A stretch of 64,000 nucleotides of DNA from Scatosoma sp045542595 (GTDB taxonomy: Bacteria; Bacillota; Clostridia; Christensenellales; Borkfalkiaceae), in assembly GCA_045542595.1 (NCBI GenBank), contig JAZQLI010000037.1, positions 10,049 to 74,048 of the forward strand. The letters run 5' to 3'. Every line of letters starts with the position of its first letter. Position 1 is the stretch's first letter. Made by a program: the position numbers and the translations under genes. The notes beneath the pieces were generated by a model, which saw only the letters and a list, made by a program, of their open reading frames with translations, was not told the origin of the DNA and did not search any database. Below, piece after piece: positions 9,248-18,208 of the stretch.

Positions 9248-11113
9248 ATGAACAAAAAATGGACGAAAGTATTGGCTTTGACAATGGCGCTGGGTATGGC
9301 AATGAGTATCGCAGCGTGCGGCGGCGGTTCTACGGGCGGCAGTTACAGTGGCGCAACGGGCGGCGATAATTCTAGCTCTTCCGCCGGTAGCACGGTAGAT
9401 TTATCCAACGCAACCGAATTAAAAGTAGGTGTATTCAACGGCGGTTTGGGACACGCTTGGGCGTTGACGCTTGAAAAGGAATTTGAAGAAAGATACGCTA
9501 ACGTTTCTTTCGAGCCAGGAAAAATGGGCGTAAACGTAATTATCAATCCCCAAAAAGACTTATTCAAGACGACGACGATTAAGGCGGCAATCTCGCAAAA
9601 TTCTTCTCCCGAAGATATCTATTATACCTGTTACGAATTTTATAGAGAATTCGCGGAAGACGGAATTGCGTTGAATATGACGGATATTATTCAAGAAAAC
9701 GCGTACACCGCAGACGGCGAAATTGCCGATTTCACGGTGGAAAACGGTAAAGTGGTATATACCAACGCCACGACGAATTTGGAAAACAAAATGACCGATT
9801 TCCATAAAGAAGCGTTCTATATGACGGGTTCTACGCTCGACGTAAACGGGAACGGTGTAACCACCGACGACGTAGACCTTGAAGAAGGATACTATGCATT
9901 GCCTTACGAAACGTCCCTTACCGGCTTTATTTACGACCACGACTTGTTTGAACAAGAAGACTGGTTAAATTACAGCGGTATCAACGGGCTTCCCGGCACG
10001 ATGGAAGAATTTTTCAACCTGCTTGACACAATTAAGCAAGCGGATATGATTCCTTATATCAGCGGTCCGTCCAACTACTGGTACGGTTTCACGGCTGCGT
10101 TTATGGCGCAGTACGAAGGGGAAGACGCGGCGCAGCTTACCTATACGTACGACGGCACGTATACCTTTGACGCGGAACAAGCGAAAGTGGTAAAGGAAAA
10201 CGTACAGCAATATATGAAGATTGATATCGAAGCACAGGACTATATCACGGTAAATGAAGACAATTCGTATACGGCGACGATTACTCCTCAAAGCGCATAC
10301 TTGCTTGCGTATATGCCTGGGCAAGAAGCCTATGCGGATTTCTGCCGCCGAGTGGCAACAAGCGGATATTTCGACGCGAATATGCACGACACGGCGTATA
10401 CCTTTGATAAGGTACAGTCCGTATTCGTACAATCGGTATTAGGGAAACAAGGCCAAAAGCGTATCGCAATGCTGTTCGAAGGCGAATGGTGGGAAAACGA
10501 AGCGAGAGCGAACTTCAACTACACGGGCGGCTACGGCAAGCGTGATTTCCGCTTTATGCCTATTCCTGAAATCGACGGACAAACGACGGAAGGGTATTCG
10601 ATGGGTACTAGCACGGCAGGTACGAACTTGTTCGTCAACGCTAAGACCAAACAAAAGGAACTTTGCCGTTTGTGGATGCAATTTGCACACAGTGAACACG
10701 CTTTGGAAGTATTCACTCTTTCTAACGGTGCGGTACGTAACGCGTTTGAGTACGATTTGAGCGACGAACAGCTTGCTACGTTAAGTAAATTCGGTCAAAG
10801 CGTATATAAATTGAAGAACGGTTTAGACGAATATGAAGACGTAACGCTGTATGCGCCTTCCGCATACTTGCAGTGCCACGATTTCTATAACGTATGCCCG
10901 ATGGGCGGTTATGCAAGCGAAGTGGGTTGCGCACTCCGCGGTAAGTTTACCGAATGGCAATCGGTTGGCGGTTTATGGGGTAGTATGTACGGACACGCAG
11001 GCGACCAAAATAACGACTACTGGACGGTAGAACAATTTATGGAAGGCGTGTACGAGCATTACACCGCAAACTGGAAAGGTGCATACGACGGTTGGGCTGC
11101 AAAGCAATCGTAA
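9248..11113 (+). CDS. ABC transporter solute-binding lipoprotein (sugar family)
   Basis: This 621-residue extracellular solute-binding protein has a lipoprotein signal with lipobox SIAAC (Cys24), followed by a Gly/Ser-rich tether. It is longer than most family-1 binding proteins (400-450 residues), like those used for larger oligosaccharides. The fold is suggested by an early segment with 'KVGVFNGGLGHAWA' and late 'GTSTAGTNLFVNA' segments typical of the family. It lies 25 nt after the surface protein and 55 nt before the first permease. A short 5-bp hairpin (11119-11137) in that gap may lower permease expression relative to the binding protein. Substrate is inferred to be a host-type oligosaccharide from the downstream enzymes. 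Confidence 0.85.
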   Translation: MNKKWTKVLALTMALGMAMSIAACGGGSTGGSYSGATGGDNSSSSAGSTVDLSNATELKVGVFNGGLGHAWALTLEKEFEERYANVSFEPGKMGVNVIINPQKDLFKTTTIKAAISQNSSPEDIYYTCYEFYREFAEDGIALNMTDIIQENAYTADGEIADFTVENGKVVYTNATTNLENKMTDFHKEAFYMTGSTLDVNGNGVTTDDVDLEEGYYALPYETSLTGFIYDHDLFEQEDWLNYSGINGLPGTMEEFFNLLDTIKQADMIPYISGPSNYWYGFTAAFMAQYEGEDAAQLTYTYDGTYTFDAEQAKVVKENVQQYMKIDIEAQDYITVNEDNSYTATITPQSAYLLAYMPGQEAYADFCRRVATSGYFDANMHDTAYTFDKVQSVFVQSVLGKQGQKRIAMLFEGEWWENEARANFNYTGGYGKRDFRFMPIPEIDGQTTEGYSMGTSTAGTNLFVNAKTKQKELCRLWMQFAHSEHALEVFTLSNGAVRNAFEYDLSDEQLATLSKFGQSVYKLKNGLDEYEDVTLYAPSAYLQCHDFYNVCPMGGYASEVGCALRGKFTEWQSVGGLWGSMYGHAGDQNNDYWTVEQFMEGVYEHYTANWKGAYDGWAAKQS

Positions 11114-11168
11114 TCAGTAGATGCGTTTTTTAAGCGCATAAACGAAATTATTTATAGGATATCGGCAT

Positions 11169-12119
11169 ATGAAAACGATTAAAAAAGGTGGTTTTAAGCA
11201 AAAGGCGTTATACGAAAATATATTCGCCTTTTGCGTGCTGATTTATTTCTTCATTTCATTCCTTGTGTTTTGGTTATACGCCAACATCAATAACATTATG
11301 TTGGCTTTCCAAGAATATAACGGAAAAGAACACGTATTTATTGCGTGGGAAGACAATATTTTTAGCAACTTTAAATTATTTTTCGACAATTTATTTAGCG
11401 GCAGTGAAGATTACGGTTGGCAGGCAATCGCAAACGGGGCGTATTTCCACGTCATATCTTCTTTCGTTTGCTTACCGTTCAGTTATATGATAGCGTTCGT
11501 TATCTATAAAAAACTGCCCGGTACGGGTTTTTATAAGGTGGTAATGTATTTGCCTGCTATTTTGTCGGGTATGGTAACCGTATGGTTATACCGTCATATT
11601 GTAGAATCGGGCGTGCTGGGCATATTGCGTGGCCCTTTGGGAATGGAAGTAACGTCCCCGTTTACCGATTTTAAGTACGACTGGATGATTATTACCATTT
11701 ACGTCATTTTCTACGGACTGCCCGGTAGTTTGCTTATCAATTTAGGTTCGATGAGCCGTGTTCCGCACGAACTTGTAGAATACGGTGAATTAGAAGGGAT
11801 TTCCCTTTGGAAAGAATTTATGTTAATTACCGTGCCTATGATTTTCCCCGTATTGCAAGTGCAATGCTTGGGGCTGTTCAGCGGTTTCTTCACGGCACAA
11901 GGACCTTTGTTTACCTTCTATCAAAAGTCCGCGCCCGACAATATGCGTACGTTCGGTTATAACCTGTTCTCGCAAATTGCCAGAGACGAATCGGCACAGG
12001 CGCAAAGATTATACGGTTACAGCTCGGCGGTGGGGCTTACCATCGGGTTGATTTCCATTCCTATCGTGCAAGCAACGAAGTGGTTGTTCGATAAGCTTGA
12101 CCCCGGTGCGGAATTCTAA
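11169..12119 (+). CDS. ABC sugar transporter permease (MalF/LplB-like)
   Basis: A 316-residue membrane protein with about six transmembrane helices. The first helix (about 20-42) is followed by a periplasm-side loop. The cytoplasmic EAA loop is seen as 'GELEGISLWKEFMLITVP' near 218-235, which docks the ATPase. It pairs with the permease at 12135 and the binding protein at 9248. The gap to the next permease is 15 nt and contains its AAGGAGG site. Confidence 0.9.
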   Translation: MKTIKKGGFKQKALYENIFAFCVLIYFFISFLVFWLYANINNIMLAFQEYNGKEHVFIAWEDNIFSNFKLFFDNLFSGSEDYGWQAIANGAYFHVISSFVCLPFSYMIAFVIYKKLPGTGFYKVVMYLPAILSGMVTVWLYRHIVESGVLGILRGPLGMEVTSPFTDFKYDWMIITIYVIFYGLPGSLLINLGSMSRVPHELVEYGELEGISLWKEFMLITVPMIFPVLQVQCLGLFSGFFTAQGPLFTFYQKSAPDNMRTFGYNLFSQIARDESAQAQRLYGYSSAVGLTIGLISIPIVQATKWLFDKLDPGAEF

Positions 12120-12134
12120 TAAGGAGGTGGAGAA

Positions 12135-13094
12135 ATGAGTAGCAAACAAAAAATCGACAAAAGAGCGAAAGCGTTTTTCCCCATTCTTATTTGGTCGGTT
12201 ATTACGCTTTGGTGCGCCATCTTCCTGTTTATGGTGGGGTGGGGCTTGATGACTAGTTTTAAAAGTAAGTTCGGGTTCGACTGGAATTCTTACTGGTTTA
12301 TGCCTTGGGAAACGCGCGTAGACCAAGTAATTATCCCCGGAGTGTTGGAAGTGCACGAATCGTACGCAAACTGGGCGTTAGATAACTATATCGTGGCGTT
12401 ATCCCCCGATAATTTTTGGGTTTTGGATAGGGCAGGTAATTCGGTATATTTCCTTGAAATGTTGTTTAATACGTTGTATTACGTTATCGTGTACGGATTT
12501 GCCGCCATTATCGGGCCGATGCTTTGCAGCTACATATATGCAAAATATCATCAACGGGTGCGTTGGGTAAACCTTGCGTGGATTTTGGTGCTCGTCAATA
12601 TGTACGTGCCCCTTAGCGCGTCGCTTGCCGCGTCGTTAAAGCTCGCTATGCAACTGCACATTTACGATAATTTGTATTTGTTTATGCTGACCTTTATCGG
12701 TGGGTTCGATTCGAACTTCCTTATCTATTACGCGATATGGAAAGGCTTGAGTTGGGAATACGCCGAAGCGGCGTTTATGGACGGGGCAAGCCACTGGACG
12801 GTGCTTGTAAAAATTATGTTCCCGATGACGCTTACCGTGTTTTGGGTATTGTTCGTTTCGCGAGTTATCGCGCTTTGGACGGATTATCAAACGGCAATGG
12901 TATTCTTGCCCAGCTATCCTACGTTGGCGTACGGGGTATATTCCTTCCAGTTCAACAATACCAACCAAGAAACGGCAGGCGCGCCTATTAAATTGGCGGC
13001 ACTGTACGCTGTAGCCGTGCCTATGTTCGCTTTGTTTATGGCGTTCAAGGAAAAGATGATGGGCTCGCTTACTATGGGCGGTTTGAAAGGCTAA
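12135..13094 (+). CDS. ABC sugar transporter permease (MalG-like)
   Basis: A 319-residue second permease with about six transmembrane helices. The EAA loop is 'YAEAAFMDGASHWTVLVKI' near 213-231. An unusual extracytoplasmic stretch (about 45-85) follows the first helix. No ATPase gene lies in the locus, as is usual for this importer class, where one shared MsmK/MalK-type ATPase serves several importers. It is translated from an AAGGAGG site and followed 25 nt later by a secreted-protein gene. Confidence 0.9.
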   Translation: MSSKQKIDKRAKAFFPILIWSVITLWCAIFLFMVGWGLMTSFKSKFGFDWNSYWFMPWETRVDQVIIPGVLEVHESYANWALDNYIVALSPDNFWVLDRAGNSVYFLEMLFNTLYYVIVYGFAAIIGPMLCSYIYAKYHQRVRWVNLAWILVLVNMYVPLSASLAASLKLAMQLHIYDNLYLFMLTFIGGFDSNFLIYYAIWKGLSWEYAEAAFMDGASHWTVLVKIMFPMTLTVFWVLFVSRVIALWTDYQTAMVFLPSYPTLAYGVYSFQFNNTNQETAGAPIKLAALYAVAVPMFALFMAFKEKMMGSLTMGGLKG

Positions 13095-13118
13095 AAATTA
13101 TTTTTCGGAGAGAAAAAG

Positions 13119-16112
13119 ATGCAAAATAGAAAATCAAATAAAAAAATAAAGAGAGCGCTTGTCTGCGCGCTGGCTACCGTTTGTGTGGCGGCGACGGCTA
13201 CCGCAACCGTTTCTGCGTTTAACGGCGTATTAGCGCAAACAGGGGGCGCGCAAACGGAAAGCACGCAAAAGGCTACGGCTTCGCCTGCGTCCTTGTTTAC
13301 CGCCGGGAAAGGTATCACCGTTTCCGCTAACGGAAAATTGCCCGATTACGCATTGAACGGTCAACGTGTGCATCAGGCAGACTGGATTGCGTTAAACGAA
13401 GAAACGATTACCGAAGATATGTTGCCTGCAAGCCGTACGCACGGCGTAAAGGTGGTTTCCAACTCGGAAACGAGTCTTTTAGAATTTAACAACGTAATCA
13501 ACGTAGACGGGTTTACCAAAGACGATACGATTGTCGAATTTGTACCGGTTACAACACTCCGCGTGTCTTCGGCAAGCTTTACGGGTATGAAAATTTGGAT
13601 TACCGACGCCGACGACGAAAGCAACTGGATTTGCTTGGATATGTACGCAGTGCAAGCGCAATTTGGCGGTGCAACCACGATGAAAGTGTTGACGAGCGAC
13701 GGTATCAAAGGCGCTTATAGATGGGGTGGCTATCACGAATGTGATGCTCCTGACTATAACCCTGGGTATGGGCATGAAAGATATGAAGGCGGTCGCCGCG
13801 ATTTTTACGGCGCAACGTTTTTACACTATTACGATGATAAGTGGGGTAAAAATTCGCTTAACGACGTTATATACGAACCGTTTTCAGTGCATTACGACCA
13901 AGCGGATAAAGCCGTTTGGGTGAGTGGTACTACATACGGTGCTAAGGCTTGCGTACTCGATTTGGACCATAGCGAATGCCCTGCGGTTGGTGTCGGTAAC
14001 GAGTTCAAGGGTTTCAAAAATAACCGTGTTAAGGTTGCCCTTCAAACGTATAATATCGTCGACACGGCGGAATACGTAGTATTGAACGTAGGCAACAACC
14101 CTATGAACGGTACGGAAATTGCCGATACTACCAGTCCTGAATATCTCGAATATATGCCCGAAGGCGGTTTGCCTGTGGCGAACGTGGGCAGAGAATATAA
14201 AGCATTTCCTATCGAATATTACGATTTTTACGACGGCGATTGCGATTATAAGGTATACGTGAAGAAGGAAAGCGAAGCGGACAGTGCGTTTAAAGAATGT
14301 CCCACGAAAGCGTTTACGCCTACCGAGCAGACGAGATACGTACTTAGATACGTTTCCAAGGATACGAGCGGTAACGAAAGAGTGAACGAATATACCGTAC
14401 TTGCACAATACGGTTTGCCTGCACTCGACATTGTGTTAGACGGCGCTATTGAAGCGAACTACGCTTTGGGGAACGTGGTTACCATTCCCAAAGCCACGGC
14501 AAGCGGCGGCAGTGGACCTTTAGATTTGACAATTAAAGTAGTACGCGTATCCGACGGCGCGGAAATTGCACACGACAACAAGAAATTTATTCCGTATACC
14601 GAAGGGCAATATAGCATCATTTATACGGTAAAAGACTACGTGGGCAACGTATATACGGAAAGCTTACAATGCAACGTAACGTCGGAAAACAAGCCGGTGT
14701 ATGCAACGCCTATTCAAATGTATAAAAAGTTTGTTTCGGGTGTTCCCACGCAGCTTCCCCAAGTACCTGTATACGATTATGATTCGGTACCCGGGCAAAG
14801 AGTAGAAGCCAAAACGGAAGTTACGATAACCAGCGTGAGCAATTCTGCAGTGAAAGAAACGGTTGAAAATTACGTTTTCACGCCGGATAAGGAAACGTTT
14901 GGCGATAAGGTGAAAGTGGAATATAAATCGTATTGTGATATTCCCAACGCCGCGCCGCTTATCAGTACGTTTGAAGTGGAAATTATCGAGCCGACGAACA
15001 GCTGGGATTATTTATGGAGCGGTGAAAACACTACCGTTGGCGGTAATTTACGCGAGCATAAAGATAAATTTGCAAGCGTAACGGCTACGGCAGACGGCGA
15101 CGCTTCCGTTGGTTTTATCAATCCTTTACAAGCGGAATATTTAGAATTTACATTTGGTTCGGCGATAAATAAGGACGCGTTTGACGCGGTTAAGTTCGAG
15201 ATGGTTGATTTTATCGACAGCACGCAGCGTATCGCAGTGGAAATTTCCAAAGACCTTTCCGATTCTACCTTAACGTACGTTTCCTATAACGGTGTAAAAC
15301 GCGTAATGACGGGGGCGTTCGGCGGTACAGCCTATATGACGATTAAATACGTGGACGGACAACTGTTTGACAGCCGAAACAATTTAGTGGCGGATTTTAC
15401 GGACTTTGAAGGCTTCTCTAGCGACAGGACTTGGGTAAACGTTACGCTTGTGAACGCAAAAGCGAACGCGGAATTGCGTATTAGCAAAATTGGTACGCAT
15501 AACTTATTCGCCAACTATAACAAATCAGGAGAACTCAATGCGTTTAGCGATACCGTACGTCCTTCGATAGAATACGGCGGACTTGTCCCTGGTGAAGCGG
15601 ATATCAATACGCAAGTAACGTTGCCTTCGGCGAAAGCGTTTGACGCTTGTACGCCGTTTGTGGAAACGTTTATTTCGGTTGTTTCGCCTAGCGGAGAGAT
15701 TATCTACGAAGACGTAAACGCGAAAGATTCGTTGTCCTTTGTAACAAGTGAATACGGCGCGTATACCGTTACTTACTGGGCGGTTGACGCCAACAATAAA
15801 AAACAAAACGTTTCGTACGACGTATACGTGTACGATTTGACAAAACCGTATATCGTATATAACGGCGCGGAAAAGATGTATTGTGCGGTGGGCGAAACGT
15901 TGACGTTCGATAACGTGAAAGTATACGACGCTGTCGACGAAGAATTGAACGTTTGCGTATTCTTAATTGAACCCAAAGGCGTTATGAATATGCTGAAGGA
16001 CGATTTGTCCTTTACGTTTAACCAAGTGGGTTGGTATACGTTACGGTATTACGTGTACGATTCTAACTATAATACGGCAATGTTAGACGTGAAAATTTTG
16101 GTAACGGAATAA
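13119..16112 (+). CDS. Secreted multi-domain Ig-like protein
   Basis: A 997-residue exported protein with a signal peptide (basic start, hydrophobic 12-33). The N-terminal third (about 60-330) is beta-rich and aromatic, with segments such as 'YEPFSVHYDQADKAVWVSG', which resemble in style the modules of the two large proteins upstream without clear identity. From about 345 on come several Ig/HYR-like domains with the repeated end pattern 'YSIIYTVKDYVGN', 'YTVTYWAVDANNK' and 'YTLRYYVYDSNYN'. A separate beta-sandwich-like stretch lies at about 625-800. No sortase or membrane anchor is seen, so it is released or held by other contacts. It lies between the importer and the DUF4838 lipoprotein and is likely a glycan-binding protein. 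Function is unproven. Confidence 0.6.
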   Translation: MQNRKSNKKIKRALVCALATVCVAATATATVSAFNGVLAQTGGAQTESTQKATASPASLFTAGKGITVSANGKLPDYALNGQRVHQADWIALNEETITEDMLPASRTHGVKVVSNSETSLLEFNNVINVDGFTKDDTIVEFVPVTTLRVSSASFTGMKIWITDADDESNWICLDMYAVQAQFGGATTMKVLTSDGIKGAYRWGGYHECDAPDYNPGYGHERYEGGRRDFYGATFLHYYDDKWGKNSLNDVIYEPFSVHYDQADKAVWVSGTTYGAKACVLDLDHSECPAVGVGNEFKGFKNNRVKVALQTYNIVDTAEYVVLNVGNNPMNGTEIADTTSPEYLEYMPEGGLPVANVGREYKAFPIEYYDFYDGDCDYKVYVKKESEADSAFKECPTKAFTPTEQTRYVLRYVSKDTSGNERVNEYTVLAQYGLPALDIVLDGAIEANYALGNVVTIPKATASGGSGPLDLTIKVVRVSDGAEIAHDNKKFIPYTEGQYSIIYTVKDYVGNVYTESLQCNVTSENKPVYATPIQMYKKFVSGVPTQLPQVPVYDYDSVPGQRVEAKTEVTITSVSNSAVKETVENYVFTPDKETFGDKVKVEYKSYCDIPNAAPLISTFEVEIIEPTNSWDYLWSGENTTVGGNLREHKDKFASVTATADGDASVGFINPLQAEYLEFTFGSAINKDAFDAVKFEMVDFIDSTQRIAVEISKDLSDSTLTYVSYNGVKRVMTGAFGGTAYMTIKYVDGQLFDSRNNLVADFTDFEGFSSDRTWVNVTLVNAKANAELRISKIGTHNLFANYNKSGELNAFSDTVRPSIEYGGLVPGEADINTQVTLPSAKAFDACTPFVETFISVVSPSGEIIYEDVNAKDSLSFVTSEYGAYTVTYWAVDANNKKQNVSYDVYVYDLTKPYIVYNGAEKMYCAVGETLTFDNVKVYDAVDEELNVCVFLIEPKGVMNMLKDDLSFTFNQVGWYTLRYYVYDSNYNTAMLDVKILVTE

Positions 16113-16125
16113 GGAGGGAAAACAA

Positions 16126-18108
16126 ATGAAAGCAAAAAAAGTATTAAGCGTAGTATTAGCCACTCTCTTTATTTCTTCGGCGGCGGCAATGGCGGCTTGT
16201 AGTTGCGGCGGCGAAGGCAACACCGGTGGCGGCGTTTCTTCGTCTATGACAGGCGGTTCGTCCAGCAGTGCAACCGATTCGTCTTCGTCCTATTTTCCTG
16301 AAGCACCCGTAAAAGAAGATGCGTTTGAAGACAGCACTATCACGTTATGCGAAAACGGTACGTCTGCCTATAAAGTGGTACTGCCGACGGATGCTTCTAC
16401 GGCTTTACAATGGGCGGCAAACGAGCTTATCACCTTCGTGGAAAAGGCGACGGGGGTAAGGTTGCCTATCGTGCAAGAATCGACGTTGGCGGCAGGCGTA
16501 ACTACGGCAGAAAAGCTTATTTCCATTGGGGAAACGGAGTTATTTAAAGCGACGGGCACGACGGTAACGCAAGCGGAATTAACCACCGACGGTTATAAAA
16601 TTATCAACGACGAAAACACCGTATTTATTTGCGGTAATACCGACTGGGGTACGTCGTTTGGGACGTTGGAATTTTTACATCATCAAGTAGGGTACGAATC
16701 GTACACGGCAGACGAAATTGCGTATGAAAAGAGCGACGTTTTGATGCTGAAAAATTTCGGTACGTACATAGACGTTCCCGCGTTTGAAGCGCGTGCAATG
16801 GACGGTATTGCGAACTACGATTATAACACTTCGTATAGAAACCGTATCGTAGGTTTTTACGGTTCGGGGGAAGCAAGATACGGCGGCAATAAAAAATCGC
16901 ACTGGATTCCCGGGCCCGACCATACTATGCAAATGATTTTACCCGAATCGACGTATGGCGATTTTTATAATCCTTCCACGCAAATGTGTTTCTCAAGAGA
17001 AGACATTTTGGAAGCGATGTATGAAAATCTTATCCGATTGATTGAAGAAAGACCGGAAGGGTATATCATCAACGTCGGTGCGGAAGACGGTAAGGGATAT
17101 TGCGAATGTAGCACGTGCACAGAAGAAATAGCAAAATATAAAATCAGCGGTTATTTCGTGCGCTTTATGAACAAGCTTATCGAAAAAATCGAAGCTTGGA
17201 AAAAGGAGAACTGCCCCGATAGATACCTTATTTATTGTTCGTTTGCATACGGCGGTACGTTAGAGCCCCCGACGGAAGAAGTGAACGGAGAATACGTTGT
17301 TTTGGACGAAAGCTGTATTCCCCACGAAAAGCTGTATATGAAAATTACGGGTAGCTCGTGCGTGATGCATACGATGGATAACCCCAACTGTACGCAAAAT
17401 ATGAACCTTTCTAAATATTTCTACGGTTGGAATTCTATTTGTCCCCGTTTGATGGTTTGGGACTATGCGGCGAATTATCTTTGCTATTTGCCTTTCCATA
17501 ACGATATCGACCATATTCAAAGCAGTTATCAATTCTACAAAGAAATGGGCGTTATTAACGTGTTTACCGAAATGAACTCCGCAGGCTCTATTACGTCGTT
17601 TGGGTTCTTGCGTGAATATTTACGCGGTAAATGTATGTGGAATCCCGACCAAAACGTCGAAGAGCTTATCGATAACTTCTTTGCGGCGTATTATAAAGAC
17701 ACCGCGCCCTTGATGCGTAGGGTATTCGATTTGTATCGTTCGCATTTCCGCGCGTTGGATTATACTAGTATCAACGGTCATCAACAAATTTCCACGCTGG
17801 TATATTTAAATACGACGCTTTGGCCGCGTAACGTGGTGGATTCCGCGAGAAAATTGTTGGAAGAAGCGTTGGACGTTTGCGACAATATGCAGGACCAAGA
17901 TACGGCGAGCAAATTGCGGATTCGCGTAGAAGAAGAACTTGTTTGCTTAGAGCTGTTACAAGTGCTTTTCTATGACGAATACGGCTACGATATGAATAAA
18001 CGTGCGGCGTTTATCGACACGTTTGAACAAAAGACGCTTGCAATGAACATTACGAAGTATAGAGAACACGAATCTATGTCGGCGTTCTTGGCAGGTAGAA
18101 AGAAATAA
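16126..18108 (+). CDS. DUF4838-type lipoprotein (putative glycoside hydrolase)
   Basis: A 660-residue lipoprotein. The signal ends in a MAAC lipobox (Cys25) followed by a Ser/Gly-rich tether. Residues about 60-190 resemble the alpha-glucuronidase N-terminal-like domain ('ALQWAANELITFVEKATG'). Residues about 225-500 match the DUF4838 family, including 'NVGAEDGKGYCECSTC', a hallmark Cys-rich turn. DUF4838 proteins occur in glycan loci, and their chemistry is poorly defined. It is the only enzyme-like protein of this locus predicted outside the cell, so it may make the first cut or act as a binding protein. Confidence 0.75.
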   Translation: MKAKKVLSVVLATLFISSAAAMAACSCGGEGNTGGGVSSSMTGGSSSSATDSSSSYFPEAPVKEDAFEDSTITLCENGTSAYKVVLPTDASTALQWAANELITFVEKATGVRLPIVQESTLAAGVTTAEKLISIGETELFKATGTTVTQAELTTDGYKIINDENTVFICGNTDWGTSFGTLEFLHHQVGYESYTADEIAYEKSDVLMLKNFGTYIDVPAFEARAMDGIANYDYNTSYRNRIVGFYGSGEARYGGNKKSHWIPGPDHTMQMILPESTYGDFYNPSTQMCFSREDILEAMYENLIRLIEERPEGYIINVGAEDGKGYCECSTCTEEIAKYKISGYFVRFMNKLIEKIEAWKKENCPDRYLIYCSFAYGGTLEPPTEEVNGEYVVLDESCIPHEKLYMKITGSSCVMHTMDNPNCTQNMNLSKYFYGWNSICPRLMVWDYAANYLCYLPFHNDIDHIQSSYQFYKEMGVINVFTEMNSAGSITSFGFLREYLRGKCMWNPDQNVEELIDNFFAAYYKDTAPLMRRVFDLYRSHFRALDYTSINGHQQISTLVYLNTTLWPRNVVDSARKLLEEALDVCDNMQDQDTASKLRIRVEEELVCLELLQVLFYDEYGYDMNKRAAFIDTFEQKTLAMNITKYREHESMSAFLAGRKK

Positions 18109-18122
18109 GTAAAACAAAGCGT

Positions 18123-18149
18123 AGGGGCGGCGCAAGGCGCGTCGCTCCT
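18123..18149. other. Imperfect palindrome (11-bp stem)
   Basis: AGGGGCGGCGC pairs with GCGTCGCTCCT across a 5-nt loop, with two G-U pairs. There is no T-run, so it is not a standard terminator. It sits in the only larger gap of the operon (18109-18208) and could stabilise upstream mRNA or be a REP-like intergenic element. Confidence 0.6.
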
Positions 18150-18155
18150 GCAAAA

Positions 18156-18187
18156 GCGAATAAGCAAATAAGCGAATAAGAGAATAT
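18156..18187 (+). repeat. Four 8-bp tandem units
   Basis: GCGAATAA, GCAAATAA, GCGAATAA and GAGAATAT run head to tail directly after the palindrome at 18123. With only four degenerate units this may be replication slippage. Confidence 0.7.
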
Positions 18188-18208
18188 GGATTTTTAAAGC
18201 AGGGCATT

